This document shows, piece by piece, positions 33,301 through 45,999 of a stretch of 64,000 bases of DNA. Origin of the DNA: Melanocharis versteri. Lineage: Eukaryota; Chordata; Aves; Passeriformes; Melanocharitidae. The notes beneath the pieces are model-generated. The model worked only from the letters and a program-made list of their open reading frames with translations. It had not been told where the DNA came from and did no database searches. The position numbers and the translations under genes are program-made. Where the stretch lies: positions 1,486,501 to 1,550,500 of the forward strand of contig VZTG01001880.1 of NCBI GenBank assembly GCA_013397845.1. The letters are read 5' to 3'. The stretch's first letter is position 1. Each line of letters starts with the position of its first letter.

Positions 33301-34820
33301 TGGGGCTATGAGTGTAGATGATTTTTTTGGCCATATTGACATTTCTAGAGGGTGTATTGACATTTATAGACAGCTTGTCAGTCTTCTTCTTAGGGATGAC
33401 TCTTCATTATGTTCTCAGAATGTAAAGCAATGCTCCTTGTGGTGCATTCTGGGAGTGGTATGGTTTGTATACAGGGACAAACGTGATTGGAATGAGCTCC
33501 TGAAGAACGAACGTGCCAGTGCAAAACAAAATATTAAAATAACTCTACTGAGATTTGATGGTTCTTTAGTCTGACACTGCATTGCAAAGACTCAAATGCA
33601 TTATGGCTTCTTTGTTTTCTTTTTCTCCATTGCATGTCTTAAATTATGGAGAAGTAAAACCTATTTATATATCTTAACAGATAATGGGACAACCTTTCAC
33701 AGCCTCACTGTGATATAAATTATTTCCACATAGGGCAGAAGATTTACAGCTGGGCTATGACTTGTTTAAGCAAAGTACCTATTACTATTTTAGACTCCCT
33801 AGAGAATTCTGAGCTGCCACTTGAGAAAGAACTTGGTCTCCTTCATGTCCTGTAACTTTTCTGCCAGCAAGAACCTGAAGAGTTCTAAATGACCCTAATC
33901 ACCTATTTTTGGGTAGTTCAATCCTATCTCTGATGTGTGCATGCTGAGTCAAGATGGTTACTAAGGATCTGATACCATTTTTGCTTTGCACTGTAATTGG
34001 TTGTCAGCAGCAGTGCTGAAGCCTTGCCTCAACCTGCCCGATGGAGAAGTCTTGGAGCTGGACACCTCATGTGTTACTGGATCTTGTGTCCTTCGGTGCT
34101 GAGACTCAGGAACAGTTTTGAATTCACCATACACAAAACTGAAGAAAAAGTCCCTTCCATTTCCACCAAACCAGGCCCTGAAAAAATCACACCTAATGCC
34201 AACTGCCAAGTATAAGAAACTTTTGAAACAGAAGGCTTCTTTGCTGACTACTTTCTTTTGCCTGCATAGCGTCTGGAGGGGAAAATAATCCTCGTGCTTG
34301 GCAATTGCCGTGATGGCTGTTAGGAAAGTCCCAGAGGATGGAGACTTCCAGAGCCACATACTGCTGTCTAAAAGGCATTCACAGCCCAAAGCCTGCCAAT
34401 GGAGAACTTCTCTCTCCCATAATTTAGCTTGATGTCTTCGCAACCTATGGGAGTCCCTGAGAGGAAACTGGAAGTATGGCCATTAATAATGCAGCAGATC
34501 AGTGAAAAGGTTGAGAGCACAAAGGACCCAGAACAAATACAACCTTTATGAGAGCTAGAAATAGGTGTGCGATCCAGCTGCACAGAGAAGGGGATATTTT
34601 GAATGGGTGCTTCATCTGTTTATATTGTAGAATGCCCTGAAATACAGAGCATACTGAAAGGGGGCAACAAGCCATCACTTTTCCTAATTATTAGAATGTT
34701 ACTTTATTTTAATTTATAATGTATGGGTTTTTCCTTAAGTTTTAATGTAATTTTTTGGTAGCAATTGAAATTTCATATTTTGAATATGCATATTGCTTTC
34801 CAGGAGAGGGCAGTCCATTC
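30400..34820. other. Spacer between copy 1 flank and copy 2 3' end
   Basis: AT-rich sequence with homopolymer tracts and no assignable gene. The junction of the tandem duplication should lie here, between the end of flank block D and the copy 2 3' end. One exon-like open stretch at 33,961-34,177 is listed separately. Confidence 0.5.
33961..34177 (-). other. Unidentified exon-like open stretch
   Basis: The minus strand is open for 72 codons from a strong acceptor (GTGATTTTTTCAG) to a TAG. It is mostly hydrophilic, with segments such as AWFGGNGRDFFFSFVYGEF and SSSKTSPSGRLRQGFST. The full open frame extends to 34443 (160 codons), the longest in the window. I recognise no family and it is not plasminogen-like. 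It may be a terminal exon of an unknown transcript or chance. Confidence 0.2.
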
Positions 34821-34826
34821 CCAGGA

Positions 34827-34916
34827 TCAGTTGGCTCCCACCACGTTCTTAATCCAGGAAGTGTCCAAAGACAGAAATTTTTTTGGCGGGACACAACCAA
34901 GACCGCAAGATGTGGG
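34827..34916 (-). pseudogene. Copy 2 relic of last protease exon
   Basis: The minus strand reads PTSCGLGCVPPKK, then SWIKNVVGAN and TGA, aligning with human VTSWGLGCARPNK and TWIEGVMRNN. The invariant Trp of SWG is Cys, and about five codons are missing in the middle. The 3' flank also matches that of copy 1 (CTGGAAAGCA against CTGGAAAGCAG near 10,145), which supports duplication of the gene end. Confidence 0.75.
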
Positions 34917-35094
34917 TGCATTTTATACAAAGCTGTCTTAGATAAGAAAAACTAAAGGTTCTCCACTGTCTCCCTGAAGAAGAAAGAATGTAAATATGCT
35001 AATGGAAGTACATCAGTAACCAGTAATGTGCAAAGAGGAGGCACAGAAGTGGAATGAATGTATAACCACAGCTGTAGAAGGGCTAATGAATATC

Positions 35095-35362
35095 ATATCC
35101 AGAATGGCTTGAGACTGAATTGGAGAGGTTTAGGTTGGATATAAGGAAAGATTTTTCACCCAGAGTGGGGGTTGGGCACTGGAACAGACTTCCCCAGGGG
35201 TATGGTCACAGCTCTAAGCTTGACAGAGTTCAAGAAGTGTTTGGACAATGCTCTCAGGGCCAATGGTGTGATTCTTGGGGTGTCTTGCACCGGGCCAGGA
35301 GTTGGACTCAGTGATCCTGCTGGGTCCCTTCCAACTCAGCATATTCTGTGATTCTATGAGGG
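35095..35362 (+). mobile_element. CR1 LINE 3' fragment, sense
   Basis: Typical CR1 3' wording: GGTTGGATATAAGGAAAGAT, TTGGGCACTGGAACAGACTT, GGGCCAGGAGTTGGACTCAG, CCTTCCAACTCAGCATATTC, ending TGATTCTATGAG. Truncated at the 5' side. It lies inside the duplicated region of copy 2 but has no counterpart in copy 1, so it inserted later or was lost from copy 1. Confidence 0.9.
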
Positions 35363-37079
35363 CATAAAAGCTCTAGACACAGACCGGAGCTAAGACTGGA
35401 CTTTCATTTAACGTAATTTCATTCTTCAATTAATTTCATTACTTTTCATGTTTTTATAGAACAATGTTAGGGGTTATTTCTGAAAACACAATGTAATGAG
35501 TCAGACTGTGTTTCTTCACTTACAATCATGCCTGTGCTCCTTCTACTTGTCTCTGCCAGGTACGTGATTCACCCAAGAGAGCTTTGAAGTCTGCTCTGGA
35601 GTAAAAAGCAGGGTAGCCACATCAACAAGATACAGCAGCTAAAGTAATTAGCCTTAACAGCATCTGGAAGAGACACTCCTGAGCTTGTCTGAGATAGTAT
35701 GTTCATGTATTGTATTTCATGGTTACTGACACCCACAGAAGGTACTGCCTCCTGAGCTGGTGCGACAGCACTAGCGAGGTGCTCAACAGGAGTTGGTGAG
35801 TGCTCTTGTGGCGCTGCATTGTTACCTGCACTGCAGGATGTAATAAATGTAGTTTATAAATGTAATGAAACTCAAGGAAGGAGAAGGAGATTTCTTTCGC
35901 AAAATGCCAAAGAAGTTGATTTTACCCCTTCATACTCACTCTCTCATGAACTTCATTTGTTTACACTCCCACACACACAGGCACTTAAAGCACCTCTCGG
36001 CCTGGACCTCTGCATCCAAGTGGTCTGCCCAGGATCACTGGTGAGGCACAAGGGATTCTGGCTCCTGAGTCCTCATCATGTCTCTAGGGTTATTTTTGAT
36101 TGGCAATGGCTAATTAGTTTTTGGACAGATCTTTTACATCATTCAGGAGTCAGGGATGTAATGGGGCACTCATTTTCTACAGCCTGCATTCTTGATCAGT
36201 AACAGAAAAAGGAATGGCACAATGGGGTGTGCAGTCATGTAGTTTGAGTGCTATAAAAGGAAGGACAAGGCATGGTACATACCTTTCAGCTCTTACATTT
36301 TAGTTGGAGGCTAAAGCATATATCACCTGAATAATAATCTAAAAACTGAACTACAAAGACTAACAGAATATTTTGATTTGCTTGGAGAATCAAACAGAAA
36401 CTTGAAATACAGTCGTAGACAATAGTATAGTGAATCAGTGAATATATTGACAGGACCAAATAATCAGAAGAATAAACTTCTAAGAGGAATGTATTTTCTA
36501 CAGGCTTGCGATCAGGATAGAAAAATATAATCATAGTCAGTGGGTTAGGATGAAAATCTTCATAATACAGAGATGAAGAACAGAGGAATTCATTGCAAGG
36601 GAAGTGTACTGGCTGTTTTTATTAGGAAGGCACTATTAGGTTAGGGATATGTATGAAACTTTGAATTTAATCTCAGTTCACTATATTTTCTGGAAATTGG
36701 ACCTAGATATTTCCTAAATTATTTTTAGTGCATTTGCTATCTCACCATCTACCTAAACTACAGCAAATCCACTTTCTACAAGTTCCTTCAGAGTCTGAGA
36801 CAGGTGCTGAAGATAAGAGTGTTTGGTAGGCAGGAGGATGTATCCTCCGAAGGGCAACAATGACAATGGCACAGTCTCTGTTCCCTCCTACTTTTCATCA
36901 ATCTATTGTCTAGGTCGGCAATTATAAATAATTATGCATATAAATAAGTGTGCATAAAAAAGACTAAGTTTGAGAACATTTTTCTTTTGCGATACTCAAA
37001 GGAAATTTTTTGTTATCTGAATTTTCCTTTTCCAGAGAGTTTTACTTTCCTCTCCCCCTCCACTGAGAGTTTTAGTCCT

Positions 37080-37830
37080 GTGAACTTGAGGAAGGGCTAG
37101 GGTTCCTGTTTGTCTCTGAATTCGCTTTCATTAGTCTGTGGTTGTGCCCTGTGACATCTCCCTTGCCCTAGCCCACTCCCCAATCCTAAACCATCTGCCA
37201 CTCTTGCCTGATCTCAGGTACAACCTGCCACAGTGCCAGGATCACGCTTTCTCTTGCTGATTCAGATAATGGCACAAATGACCGCCTTGTCCTCAGCTAC
37301 TGCCTCTACAGCCCATCTCAGAGGGTGATCTGTGCCCATGCCCAGGACTGGGTGTACTACTAACTCCCTGGATAAATGCACATAGTCGTTTCCTCGTACT
37401 TCACTCATCCCCATGCTGGAATGTTCGTGCAATGATCCTAGTCCTCCCAGCCAGCCTGGTAATGATTTCGGTATCAGGATGTCCTTTGTTGAAGAGGGGA
37501 CAAAGACTACGTCTATCCCAGTAAACTGAATGTGACCAGAGCCTGGACCTGCACACTATCCTGTGATGGTGCAAGCTGTTCAAACGTTAGCACATTCCCT
37601 GGCAGAGCTCTGGCCCATGCTGGCCAGCATGGTCTCACATAGTGCCAAGACATAGTTTGGGAGCTCACAGAGTCTGGGGGCTTTTTTAGCGAGCGGTGCA
37701 ACCGTCCATTTCTTTCTTGATAAAATCCAGCAATGTTTGTAGAGTCTTAACTGCAGGCTGTACAAATGTTCTGGCTGGACAAGTAATGCCCCATAACATA
37801 GCATTCCTGCTTATTGACATTCGTGAGAAC
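37080..37830 (-). other. Unidentified stretch with coding-like composition
   Basis: The minus strand has several consecutive open frames, broken by stops, with protein-like text such as FVQPAVKTLQTLLDFIKKEM. They may be fragments of one ancient processed pseudogene. I could not identify the parent. There is no link to plasminogen. Confidence 0.2.
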
Positions 37831-38916
37831 ATATATGCAACTGTAGAAAAAAATCCTTTTTTTTTTTTAATTCCTATTTAAATGGAACCATTTCTTTCAC
37901 AAGCAGGATATTACCATAAAAGTAAAAAGGTTCTCTTTTTCTTTATCAGAAATTGAGAAAACAAAAGCTAAGTCCTGTATAATTTTTAGGTTGAAGGACA
38001 CATGAGCACATATGCATGTGAATTTGAGTGAGGACTCCCATCCAGCAATAGTTGTAATGAATTCAGTGAGAATTTCCCCACATAAGTGGTTGCACTGTGA
38101 CGACTGGATAGGACAGTGATCACTGGATGGGACAGAGAAGGGAATGGTCTTTCTTTCCCCAAGAATTTAAAAGAGCTCAATTAATTTTTCCATCCTGAAT
38201 CAGAACAGTGACAGGATCTCCAACAGTTTCAAAAACAGAAGCATTTCACACACAAAAAAATTTTGATCAGGAAAGCGTGATTTAGGATGGAACATAAAAT
38301 AAGAGAGGAGTTGTTGGCAGGTTTGAGCAGAGATTTATGTGGGAAGAAGTTATAATACACTGGAAGGATTCAGTGAAAAATGACTGATGAGAAAGCTGGA
38401 AAGGAGTCAGTTAAATTAACTATATTTGTCTTATCGTTGCCATTACAGTTTACGGCTTATGGTAGCCTTGCTAGCAATTGTGATTACTTTGCCATATAAA
38501 ACACAGTCTAGGCCACTGATGAATGACAAGCTGTTCAATTTTTCCATCTATTGCTCTCTAAAGCTCTTTGAAGGCTATTGCAGTTCTCGCAAATATTTAT
38601 AAAGAGGTGGTTTTGGAAAGCCGACAGATATTTTGCCATATGTCTGAATTGCTGTTCTTCAATATGTTCTTGAAGAATAATGACAACTCTTAACATTTCA
38701 AGGGCAATTTAAAGAGATCCTCTTCATTTACATTTAGTCCACAATTTGAGTTTTGTGAAAAAATGACTGAAGGGTAATTTTTAATATTTGGAAACATGAT
38801 TTTTTTTTTTTTAAATCAAGCACAGTTTCTTCTACTTTTAAGTACTGTAAGGCAATTGTGTGGAAACTAAGAGCAACTGGTTAGCATAACACAAAGAATG
38901 CAAACCAAACATATAC

Positions 38917-39042
38917 ATTTGGGAAACCCTTTACTGTTCTGTTGTGACAATGTGGCATCACCAAACTCCGGGCTTGCCATTTCTTTCCCGTGAAAGAAAC
39001 TGACCCATGGTAATTCAAACTTCTGCATTGACATATCAGCAT
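38917..39042 (-). pseudogene. Copy 2 relic of kringle 4, first half
   Basis: Aligned to copy 1 exon 10, the minus strand keeps GGGAAAGAA(A/G)TG, GCC(C/T)GGAG, CCACA, and a donor-region TGTATATGTTT against GCGTATGTTTA. The translated text includes YHGSVS, GKKWQARS and PHCHN. The core kringle Cys is Trp and the core Trp is Arg, so the domain could not fold. An acceptor-like CATTACAG precedes it. Confidence 0.7.
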
Positions 39043-40102
39043 CTGTAATGAACAGCAAAAATCAGTCACCTAATTTAATTTATTATTTAAATTTGACCCC
39101 CCACACCCATTCCTCCAACATTTAGGAAACATATAAAACTGGGTTAGAAACAGCAGACAGATTAGTAAGCAGTAACAGGAATGATTGAGAATAGAGACCA
39201 GAAGGCATTTTTAAGGGTGTCTGGAACAACTTCATGCAACAGATGGTACTTGGTAGGAGCCCTTGCATTTCAATTTCACTTTGGCATGCTGCATTTGTTT
39301 GTATGCAAAGCCTTCACATACAGCTCAAAAATTTCTTGAAATATATTTTTTCATGAGTAAGATTTAGGTGATTAATGTTCAGGATTTATTAAAAAAATAG
39401 ATTGTTATCTTCCATTTTTTTTCTCTCCTCATTTTCACTTTCCCCCTACCCACATGAAATAAGAAATGTGGAGTCCAGCAGTTTAATTTTACCACCCATC
39501 TTTTGTTGTGTTTCTTTCTGATACATTCTTATATTTTCTTACAGATAAAAGGAAAAGTAGAAGTCTCTAATTTGTCAATCAGCAGACTTAAAATCTTCAG
39601 TGTCAGATCCCCCAGTGATCAAAATTTCTACCCCTGGCTGAGAAAGCTTTGCAGCATGCACACAAGATCAATAAACAATCAATGGTGCTGAGGAGAGTTT
39701 TAGTAGAGGCTTTTACACGATCCCACTCCACCAGGCTTAAAAGTGTAGCATTAGGTAGGTTGGATGGGAGGCTGAAAAGAAAAATGCGAAAAGTCAGCTG
39801 GAAAAGCAAAACTGGAGAGAGCAGGAAAAGGTGAGAGTAAGGGACAAGAAAAAGGTATGACAAGAAGCACTACAAGCTACAGAGAAGTAGAAGTACTCTA
39901 CCCTTAGGAGAAGCCAAACCAAAGTCCTTTCTTCTATGCACAGTAACTGGATTTGTAAAACTATGCTTTAGTGATTCACATGGATAATCCAGTCTTAGGA
40001 ATAAAAATGCTCCTAATTCACATGTAAAGCAAATACCTGATCCAAAATAAAACAAACACAGAGGGATCTGAATATTGCGTCATACATAAATATATCTTAC
40101 TC

Positions 40103-40219
40103 TCATGGTTTACACTCTGGGATGCTACAGAAATTCATTGTGGTGTCAGGATCAGTTGGGAAACACCATGGTCTATTTTCATTCCCATCAGGTTTCCTGC
40201 AGTAGTTTTTTTCAAACCC
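40103..40219 (-). pseudogene. Copy 2 relic of kringle 1, second half
   Basis: The minus strand reads GFEKNYCRKPDGNENRPWC, FPTDPDTTMNFCSIPEC and then KP and a TGA. The four cysteines and spacing fit kringle 1 (PDADESGPWC, AIPEC in copy 1), though a kringle 5 origin is not excluded. Ligand-site residues are altered: the second Asp is Asn and Arg71 is replaced. A possible relic of the first half (40,320-40,400) is too diverged to call. Confidence 0.75.
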
Positions 40220-41264
40220 CACGTGAGTAAAAATTTAATCTCTAAAGCCGTAGTAGAAAGGAAAATATCGTTACAGAATAAGTGAAGGTTTATTTTTGTT
40301 TTTACTTTTTCCAAATATTTGTGGCTCAGTTCATGCAACCTGAAAGCCAAGAAAATGGATACTCCCCTTGTGGATCTGATGTGTTTGCCTGAATATTTTT
40401 CCATAAGATAAGCTGTCATAAAGAGTCTCTCCATTGCCACTGGAACGCCCCTGGAAGAGCCACCAGACATATCCACAGTTTACAGGGAGTTCAGTCTCAG
40501 AGGGCAACAGTACTCCTCTGTATTTTCATGCAGCTGATCTATTTGACTTTTATTGTCATACCTATTGTTCTAACCCACAAGGTTTAAAAGAAGTTCACAT
40601 AAAGAACTGTTGATTTTTTTTTTTGAGGATATGGAGAGGACGCTGACTAAACAACACAAGTTTTCCAGTAACACACATCATACCTGTTTGAATCCACCTG
40701 AAGAGCAAATAGACCTTCTTGCATGCTTCTTATATAGTAACATCAACATATCGGCAGAAAAAGGTGCATCAATATAATGATACTATTTCAGTTTCATTTC
40801 TCACATACTGTCTGTTACCTAACCAAAAAAATCCTGTCTCCATTTAATGATGTGTAAATGAGTGGGTTTTTTTCCAAGTGAGTGTTTTGCCTCAACAAGA
40901 ACCACAAAACTGGAAGCATATGATACCATTTTAATCAAAATGGGATGAATTGCTCGTGTCTTAAAAGCGTATCTGTCTTGCTTACTTTTCTGTTAAGAGA
41001 TAAAAGTCAGAATGAGAGATATGTGGAGGAAATTATTCACTATAAATTAACTTCAGCACAAAGTAACTGTCTTTGATAGTCTACGGTAAAGTATTGCTTA
41101 AAGTACTCTATTATGAATAGGTCAGAAATGATCACTCATAATATTTAGACAAATATGACAAGATCAAACTTTGATGTGCAGAGTGTGCTACCCACCCAGT
41201 TCTGGCACAGCACCCTCTTCAGAATTCTCTATATTCCTCTATAATATGCTGCCCTTTCCTTTCT

Positions 41265-41291
41265 TTTTTTTTCTTTTTTTTTTTTTTTTTC
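41265..41291. repeat. Poly(T) tract
   Basis: TTTTTTTTC followed by a T run of about 17. It could be the reverse-oriented tail of a retroposed sequence, but no body is recognised next to it. Confidence 0.7.
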
Positions 41292-43730
41292 CACTCTAGA
41301 GGATAAACTGAGACAAAATACACCACTGATGAATCAGTATCACTTTATATAATGTCTCACCTAACTGACATTGTGCACTTGTTATAACATATTTAGTAAA
41401 TTTCAAACCCTGGTACTACAAAAACATGCATGTTATGCCACCACTATCAATAAAGTAAAATTAGAGACATCAACAGAGTACTTATAAAAGGAAACTCATT
41501 AAAGTTGTCCTGTTTACAACAGGAAGGCCCTGTTGAAACCAAGAGGGGACAACACATGAAGATGAATAGGATGTTTTGTTCAAGCTCTTCTCCTGCTACA
41601 CTTTCTGACAGCGTGTGACTTTATCTCTAGCTTCCCAGGCAGCATTTGCATTAAAATGTTATTTCTTTCATTTGCATTAATGGTGACAAACTGAATAAAG
41701 CTCATCCTCCTGGGAGTGGCACAGGGTAATGTTGCTGGAATAGGTAGTGAGGAACACAGGAGAAGGCAGGGCAAAGACAGAGCCTTTAGCAGTACAGAGT
41801 ATTGCTTCTGAAGATGAATATTAGTTTAGTGCATAGCAGAGGGTTCTTCCCAATCAATGCCTTGACACTTTGCATTATTCCATTTTAGATCTCACTTCTA
41901 GTTACCCTGCACGTTAGCTTCGTATTTCGTAAATGCCTTGTCCGCAGCAGAGCCATGAGGATAAATATATGCAAAATTATGAATTAATCAAATGAGATAT
42001 GAGGGAGGGCCTTGGAAGTATGTAGACAGTGAGGCAGAACACCTCTCTGACAACCCCTTACAGGATTATAAAGCAATGAATTTGTGAGCCATCTATGACT
42101 CTCTGAATCTCTAATCTCAAATTCTGTGTGTGCTTCAAAATAATTCCAGTTCAGCTACTCATTCATTTTTCCCATAAAGGAATGTGCATTCTAGCTGGTT
42201 CAAGCTGAGCAGAAGAGAATTTGGGTGGGATGCATACTCAAGTGGAAGTGAGAATTAACTGAATCTCTATGCAGCAGCAAGAAAAGGAAAATGTGGCTTA
42301 AACTGTCTGACAGGGACTTCAAAATAAAAATGTAAAAACTGATTTCAAAACACAGGCAATACTCATCATCATGGTTTGAAGCCCATTCTGTTATAAGCAC
42401 AGGAATAACACAGGAAAATTGATTAGGACAACAACAAAAATTAATTTAACTATTTGCTTTGCAGACACTTCTCTTAGAAATGAAACTGGATTAATCAAAA
42501 ATATTTACGCAGCACAATCCTGCAATAACTGTAATAAGGATTATCAGATTTAATAACAGTTTTTTAATAACCCAAAATACACAGAGCACATGCTTGCTAT
42601 ATTTTATAATTGTTTCTATGTATTTGTCACATGGTATTTCTGAATTATTACAGAATTGTACAAAATGTATTTACATGCTTGTTGCTATATCTTAAAAATG
42701 CAGTTACAACAGCAAAATAGGCTTTTTAATGTTTAAATGAAAACATACGTTTTTGATGCTACACAAAAGCTGATTGTGTGCTGTGTTCACTGAACTATTT
42801 ACCCAAAATGTCAAAACTTTTACAGATAAAATAAGAAGCAATATAAATCCTTTCAAAAGATTAATCAGATTACTTAGCATTTTGTAAATGTAATTACATT
42901 TCCTTAAAAAACAAATCCTGCAAGATCTTGGCAACTGAAAATTATTTCTAAATCTCCTAAAGTCTATTTTGGTCCTGTTTTTATATGAAATAAGAAATCT
43001 TTATCAACATGAAGTCATAGAAAAGAGTGAATGTTTTGTGACTTTGCTCATAGTGCTTTTTAAAAGTTTGGATTTCAGAAAAGGAGGATTAAAATTAGGA
43101 TTGCTAAATTGTGAAATATTTCTTAGCAACAGTCGGGCAGATACAGGACCACATTTCAGTGGTGTTCAACAGATGTCATTTTAACTGAGATGAAATAGAA
43201 CTTTGTTTTAGACTTTTAAAAATCTTATTCTAAGAACGTCAGGGAGACATTGTCATCCAGACTGTATCCTTTCCCCTAAAGAAACTATAAAGGGATAACC
43301 AGGGAAGTAAGTGATCCTGGATAACAGGGTATCCAAATATGGCAGTTTCTCTAGCACTACCCCAGCCAGCCATTTTCATACCACTGTGACTACGCCCTAA
43401 TTTCTCAAGACTGATACTACTTCAGTGGTAAAAAAGTTATTTCTCAAAGAAAAAGGTCATATCTACAGATTCTGTTGAAATGATATATGTCTTTAATGTG
43501 GAACAAAATTACTAATATTTGTGCATTAAATCTATATATGACCATTTCCAGAAAATAGATAAGCAATATAATAAAGACTTGTTTTTTGTAATTCTCAGCT
43601 ACCATAGGTCTGATGCTCTGGCAGTGGCTGGAGTTGGTCAGGAAATCTGAAAATCACGTGACTTCACAAACTTGACACTGAAAATATCTGACTTTAACTT
43701 TAGTAATTCAAATGTAAGGGCAAATAAATA

Positions 43731-43779
43731 TATCCCGAGCAGAGAAATGCAAGAGAAAGACAGCTTTCCTAATCCATAT
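43731..43779 (-). pseudogene. Copy 2 relic of signal-peptide exon, start codon lost
   Basis: Aligned base by base with copy 1 exon 1 and its leader: CCAGCTGG(A/G)CCAAAAT is shared, but the ATG is ATA, followed by TGGATTAGGAAAGCTGTCTT against GGGATTAGCAAAGCTGCCTT. The 5' flank, including CAATAAAA and the HNF1-like site, is also conserved. Confidence 0.85.
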
Positions 43780-43880
43780 TTTGGTCCAGCTGGCTGGGCT
43801 TGAAGCTGTGTGTGTGAGTGCATAAACTTTTATTGATTCCCACCAGAATTACACATCGGCAAACAAATGTGGTAATTGAT

Positions 43881-43893
43881 GTTAATGATTTCC
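43881..43893. promoter_or_regulatory. HNF1-like site upstream of copy 2
   Basis: GTTAATGATTTCC keeps the first ten bases of the HNF1 consensus. It lies 102 bp upstream of the lost start codon, against 107 bp in copy 1. The promoter may outlive the reading frame. Confidence 0.45.
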
Positions 43894-45199
43894 TCTGTTC
43901 CAATCTCTGTTTTTTAATCTCCAAACATGACCTGGAATATAAGATGTTACAAAATAACATTTAAATGTTTGTACTAGGTGTTGGGAAAGGTAAAAGATGT
44001 TTTTGTCTTACTAAATACGCTTATTTGTCTCAACTAAAATGTAGATAATATTGCTGAAAATCATGGACAACGTGTCTGAGCAGAATCCTGGTCTCTGCAT
44101 GTTCAAGCCCAATTACCTGTGGTATAAAAGGGTTACCTACATGATAAAGAACACAGGACTTAAAAGGACCTTCAATCTATTTCCCTCAAATTGGAGAGTT
44201 GTATCATGCCATCGTGCATACAAAATTATCAAAGATCATTTTAAAATTGTGCATGTTGAAATCTTATCTCCTACATACTACTCCAAGCAGGAAGGCTGAT
44301 TTTAACTCTTACAGATCTGGTAAAAACATAAAAGCGAGGACTGAGGTAAACTGGGAAGCAGTCTCTAACTCAAACTTCTCTAATGGGATCTCCTGACAGA
44401 GGTCTGTGTGCTGAAAACTGTTTGAAAGTGCCGGCAAAGCCTAGTATTGCACGGTCTCCACAGAGGCAGGCTCTCCCTGGAGTCCCAGTGGCTTGTTTAA
44501 AATGACTTTCACTTGTGGAAGTTCCTAGCTCCATGAACAGAGGAAAGATGTTTCTGTCTAGGGAGGTAAGTGCCACCTGCAGACCAAGCTTATGGCAGAT
44601 GGGGAAAACCAGTCGAGCAGAGGGAGAAAAAGCAGCACGTAAGGTTTAGCTCTCCTCTGGCATCTCAATTGCTATGCAACTGCAGTTTTCTAGAAAGAAG
44701 GACTGAAAACACTGCAAAATGCACGATAGTCCTGTCATTTGCCCTCAGATTTCTTTAGCAGCCAGGCTCTCAAGCACTTAGGGTCTCCATGGATCAGCTA
44801 TATGATGGAATAATTAACGTTGATCGCAAGCTTGGCCCTGTTCAGGTACACTCAAGGACAGGAGTAGCATTCCACATTATCTTGACAAACTGGAGGAGCA
44901 GTCAGGGAAAAAAGGGCAGTGTAAGGCCTTCATTTTATCCTAACTTAAAATAGTTATGGAAAATTTAGTGGAGAATAGGTAGATATATAGGAAATGTGTG
45001 AAAAGGAGATTGATCACTCTGACTGTTCGCAAGTTGAAGAAGGGTTAGTACCAAGATCATCCAGTTTTGATACAGTATTTCCAAAGGCAGTGTGAGAGAG
45101 GACACTAAGAATGGTCAATTATCTTGAAATATTATTTGTGAAGAAAGCCTGCCAGAAAGGTTTCTTGTCATCAAGAGAAAACAAGGAGTTCTGTGGCAG

Positions 45200-45875
45200 C
45201 GGGTAGGTAGATATCCAGATATTCAAGAGGCTCTGTATTCATAATGGATAAGCCTAAATTTAAATTTGAAAGGCTCAAGGTAGACGTGAAGCATCTCCAG
45301 CTGGTCAAGGGAGATGGTTGTCCCATTCTGCTGTGCACTGGTGTGACCTCGCCTTGAATATTGTGTGCAGTTTTGGGTGCTGCTATATAAGAAGGATATA
45401 AAGCTATTAGAGTGTCCAAAGCAGGGCAACAAAGATGGTGAAGCGCCTTGAGGGGAAGCTGTGTGAGGAGCAGCTGAGGTCACTTGGTCTGTTCAGCCTG
45501 GAGAAGAGGAGACTGAGGGGACACCTCATTGCAGTTACAGCTTCCTTGTGAGGGGATGAGGAGGGGCAGGCACTGATCTCTTCTCTGTGGTGACCAGTGA
45601 CAGGACCCGAGGGAATGGCCCGAAGTTGTCTGAGGAGAGGTTTAGGGTGGATATCAGGAAAAGGTTCTTCACCTGGAGGACGGTTGGGCACTGGAACAGG
45701 CTCCCCAGGGAAGTGGTCACAGCACCAGCCTGACAGAGTTCAAGAAGAGTTTGGACAACATTCTTGGGCACCTGGTGTGACTTTTCAAGGTGCTGCTGTG
45801 CAGGGCCAGGAGTTGGACTTGACCCTTGCAGGTCCCTTCCAACTCTGCATGTTCTCTGATTCTGTGATGTGTCAC
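45200..45875 (+). mobile_element. CR1 LINE fragment, sense
   Basis: Near-continuous CR1 3' portion with TTCAGCCTGGAGAAGAGGAG, GGTTTAGGGTGGATATCAGG, TTGGGCACTGGAACAGGCTC, GGGCCAGGAGTTGGACTTGA and a CTGATTCTGTGATG end. No open reverse-transcriptase frame remains. Confidence 0.92.
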
Positions 45876-45999
45876 GGCACAATAAGGAAGTTCTGAATAA
45901 ATTCAGCTGAAAAGATGTCTTAAGGACAGGTTACAAACCTCTTATAGGACTGCTGTAGAAAAAGTTGCACTGTTGTAGGAGAGAAGGATAGAACAGCTG

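Larger units (their letters stand above)
34827..43779 (-). pseudogene. Plasminogen-like copy 2, decayed
   Basis: Gene-level entry for a second, same-strand plasminogen-family copy about 20-25 kb upstream of copy 1. Recognisable relics in 5' to 3' order are the signal-peptide exon (start codon changed to ATA), kringle 1 second half (in-frame TGA soon after), kringle 4 first half (core Cys and Trp lost), and the last protease exon (conserved Trp changed to Cys). The PAN domain, kringles 2 and 3, and most of the protease were not found. The order and strand match copy 1, so this is a tandem duplicate and not a processed pseudogene. Confidence 0.82.

Noticed and set aside
37080..37400. Fragment HPLRWAVEAVAE with slight likeness to a deaminase motif (ADAT3-type)
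   Set aside because: The similarity is short and spread over different frames; not enough to name a parent gene.
38030..38080. ACAACTATTGC on the minus strand, resembling the NYC of kringle 4, second half
   Set aside because: Eleven matching bases and the right order, but the downstream Trp and Cys pattern cannot be followed.
40320..40480. Possible copy 2 relic of kringle 1, first half
   Set aside because: Only a few residues (YSG, TRGV) agree, and the distance to the second half is far shorter than in copy 1; too weak to list.
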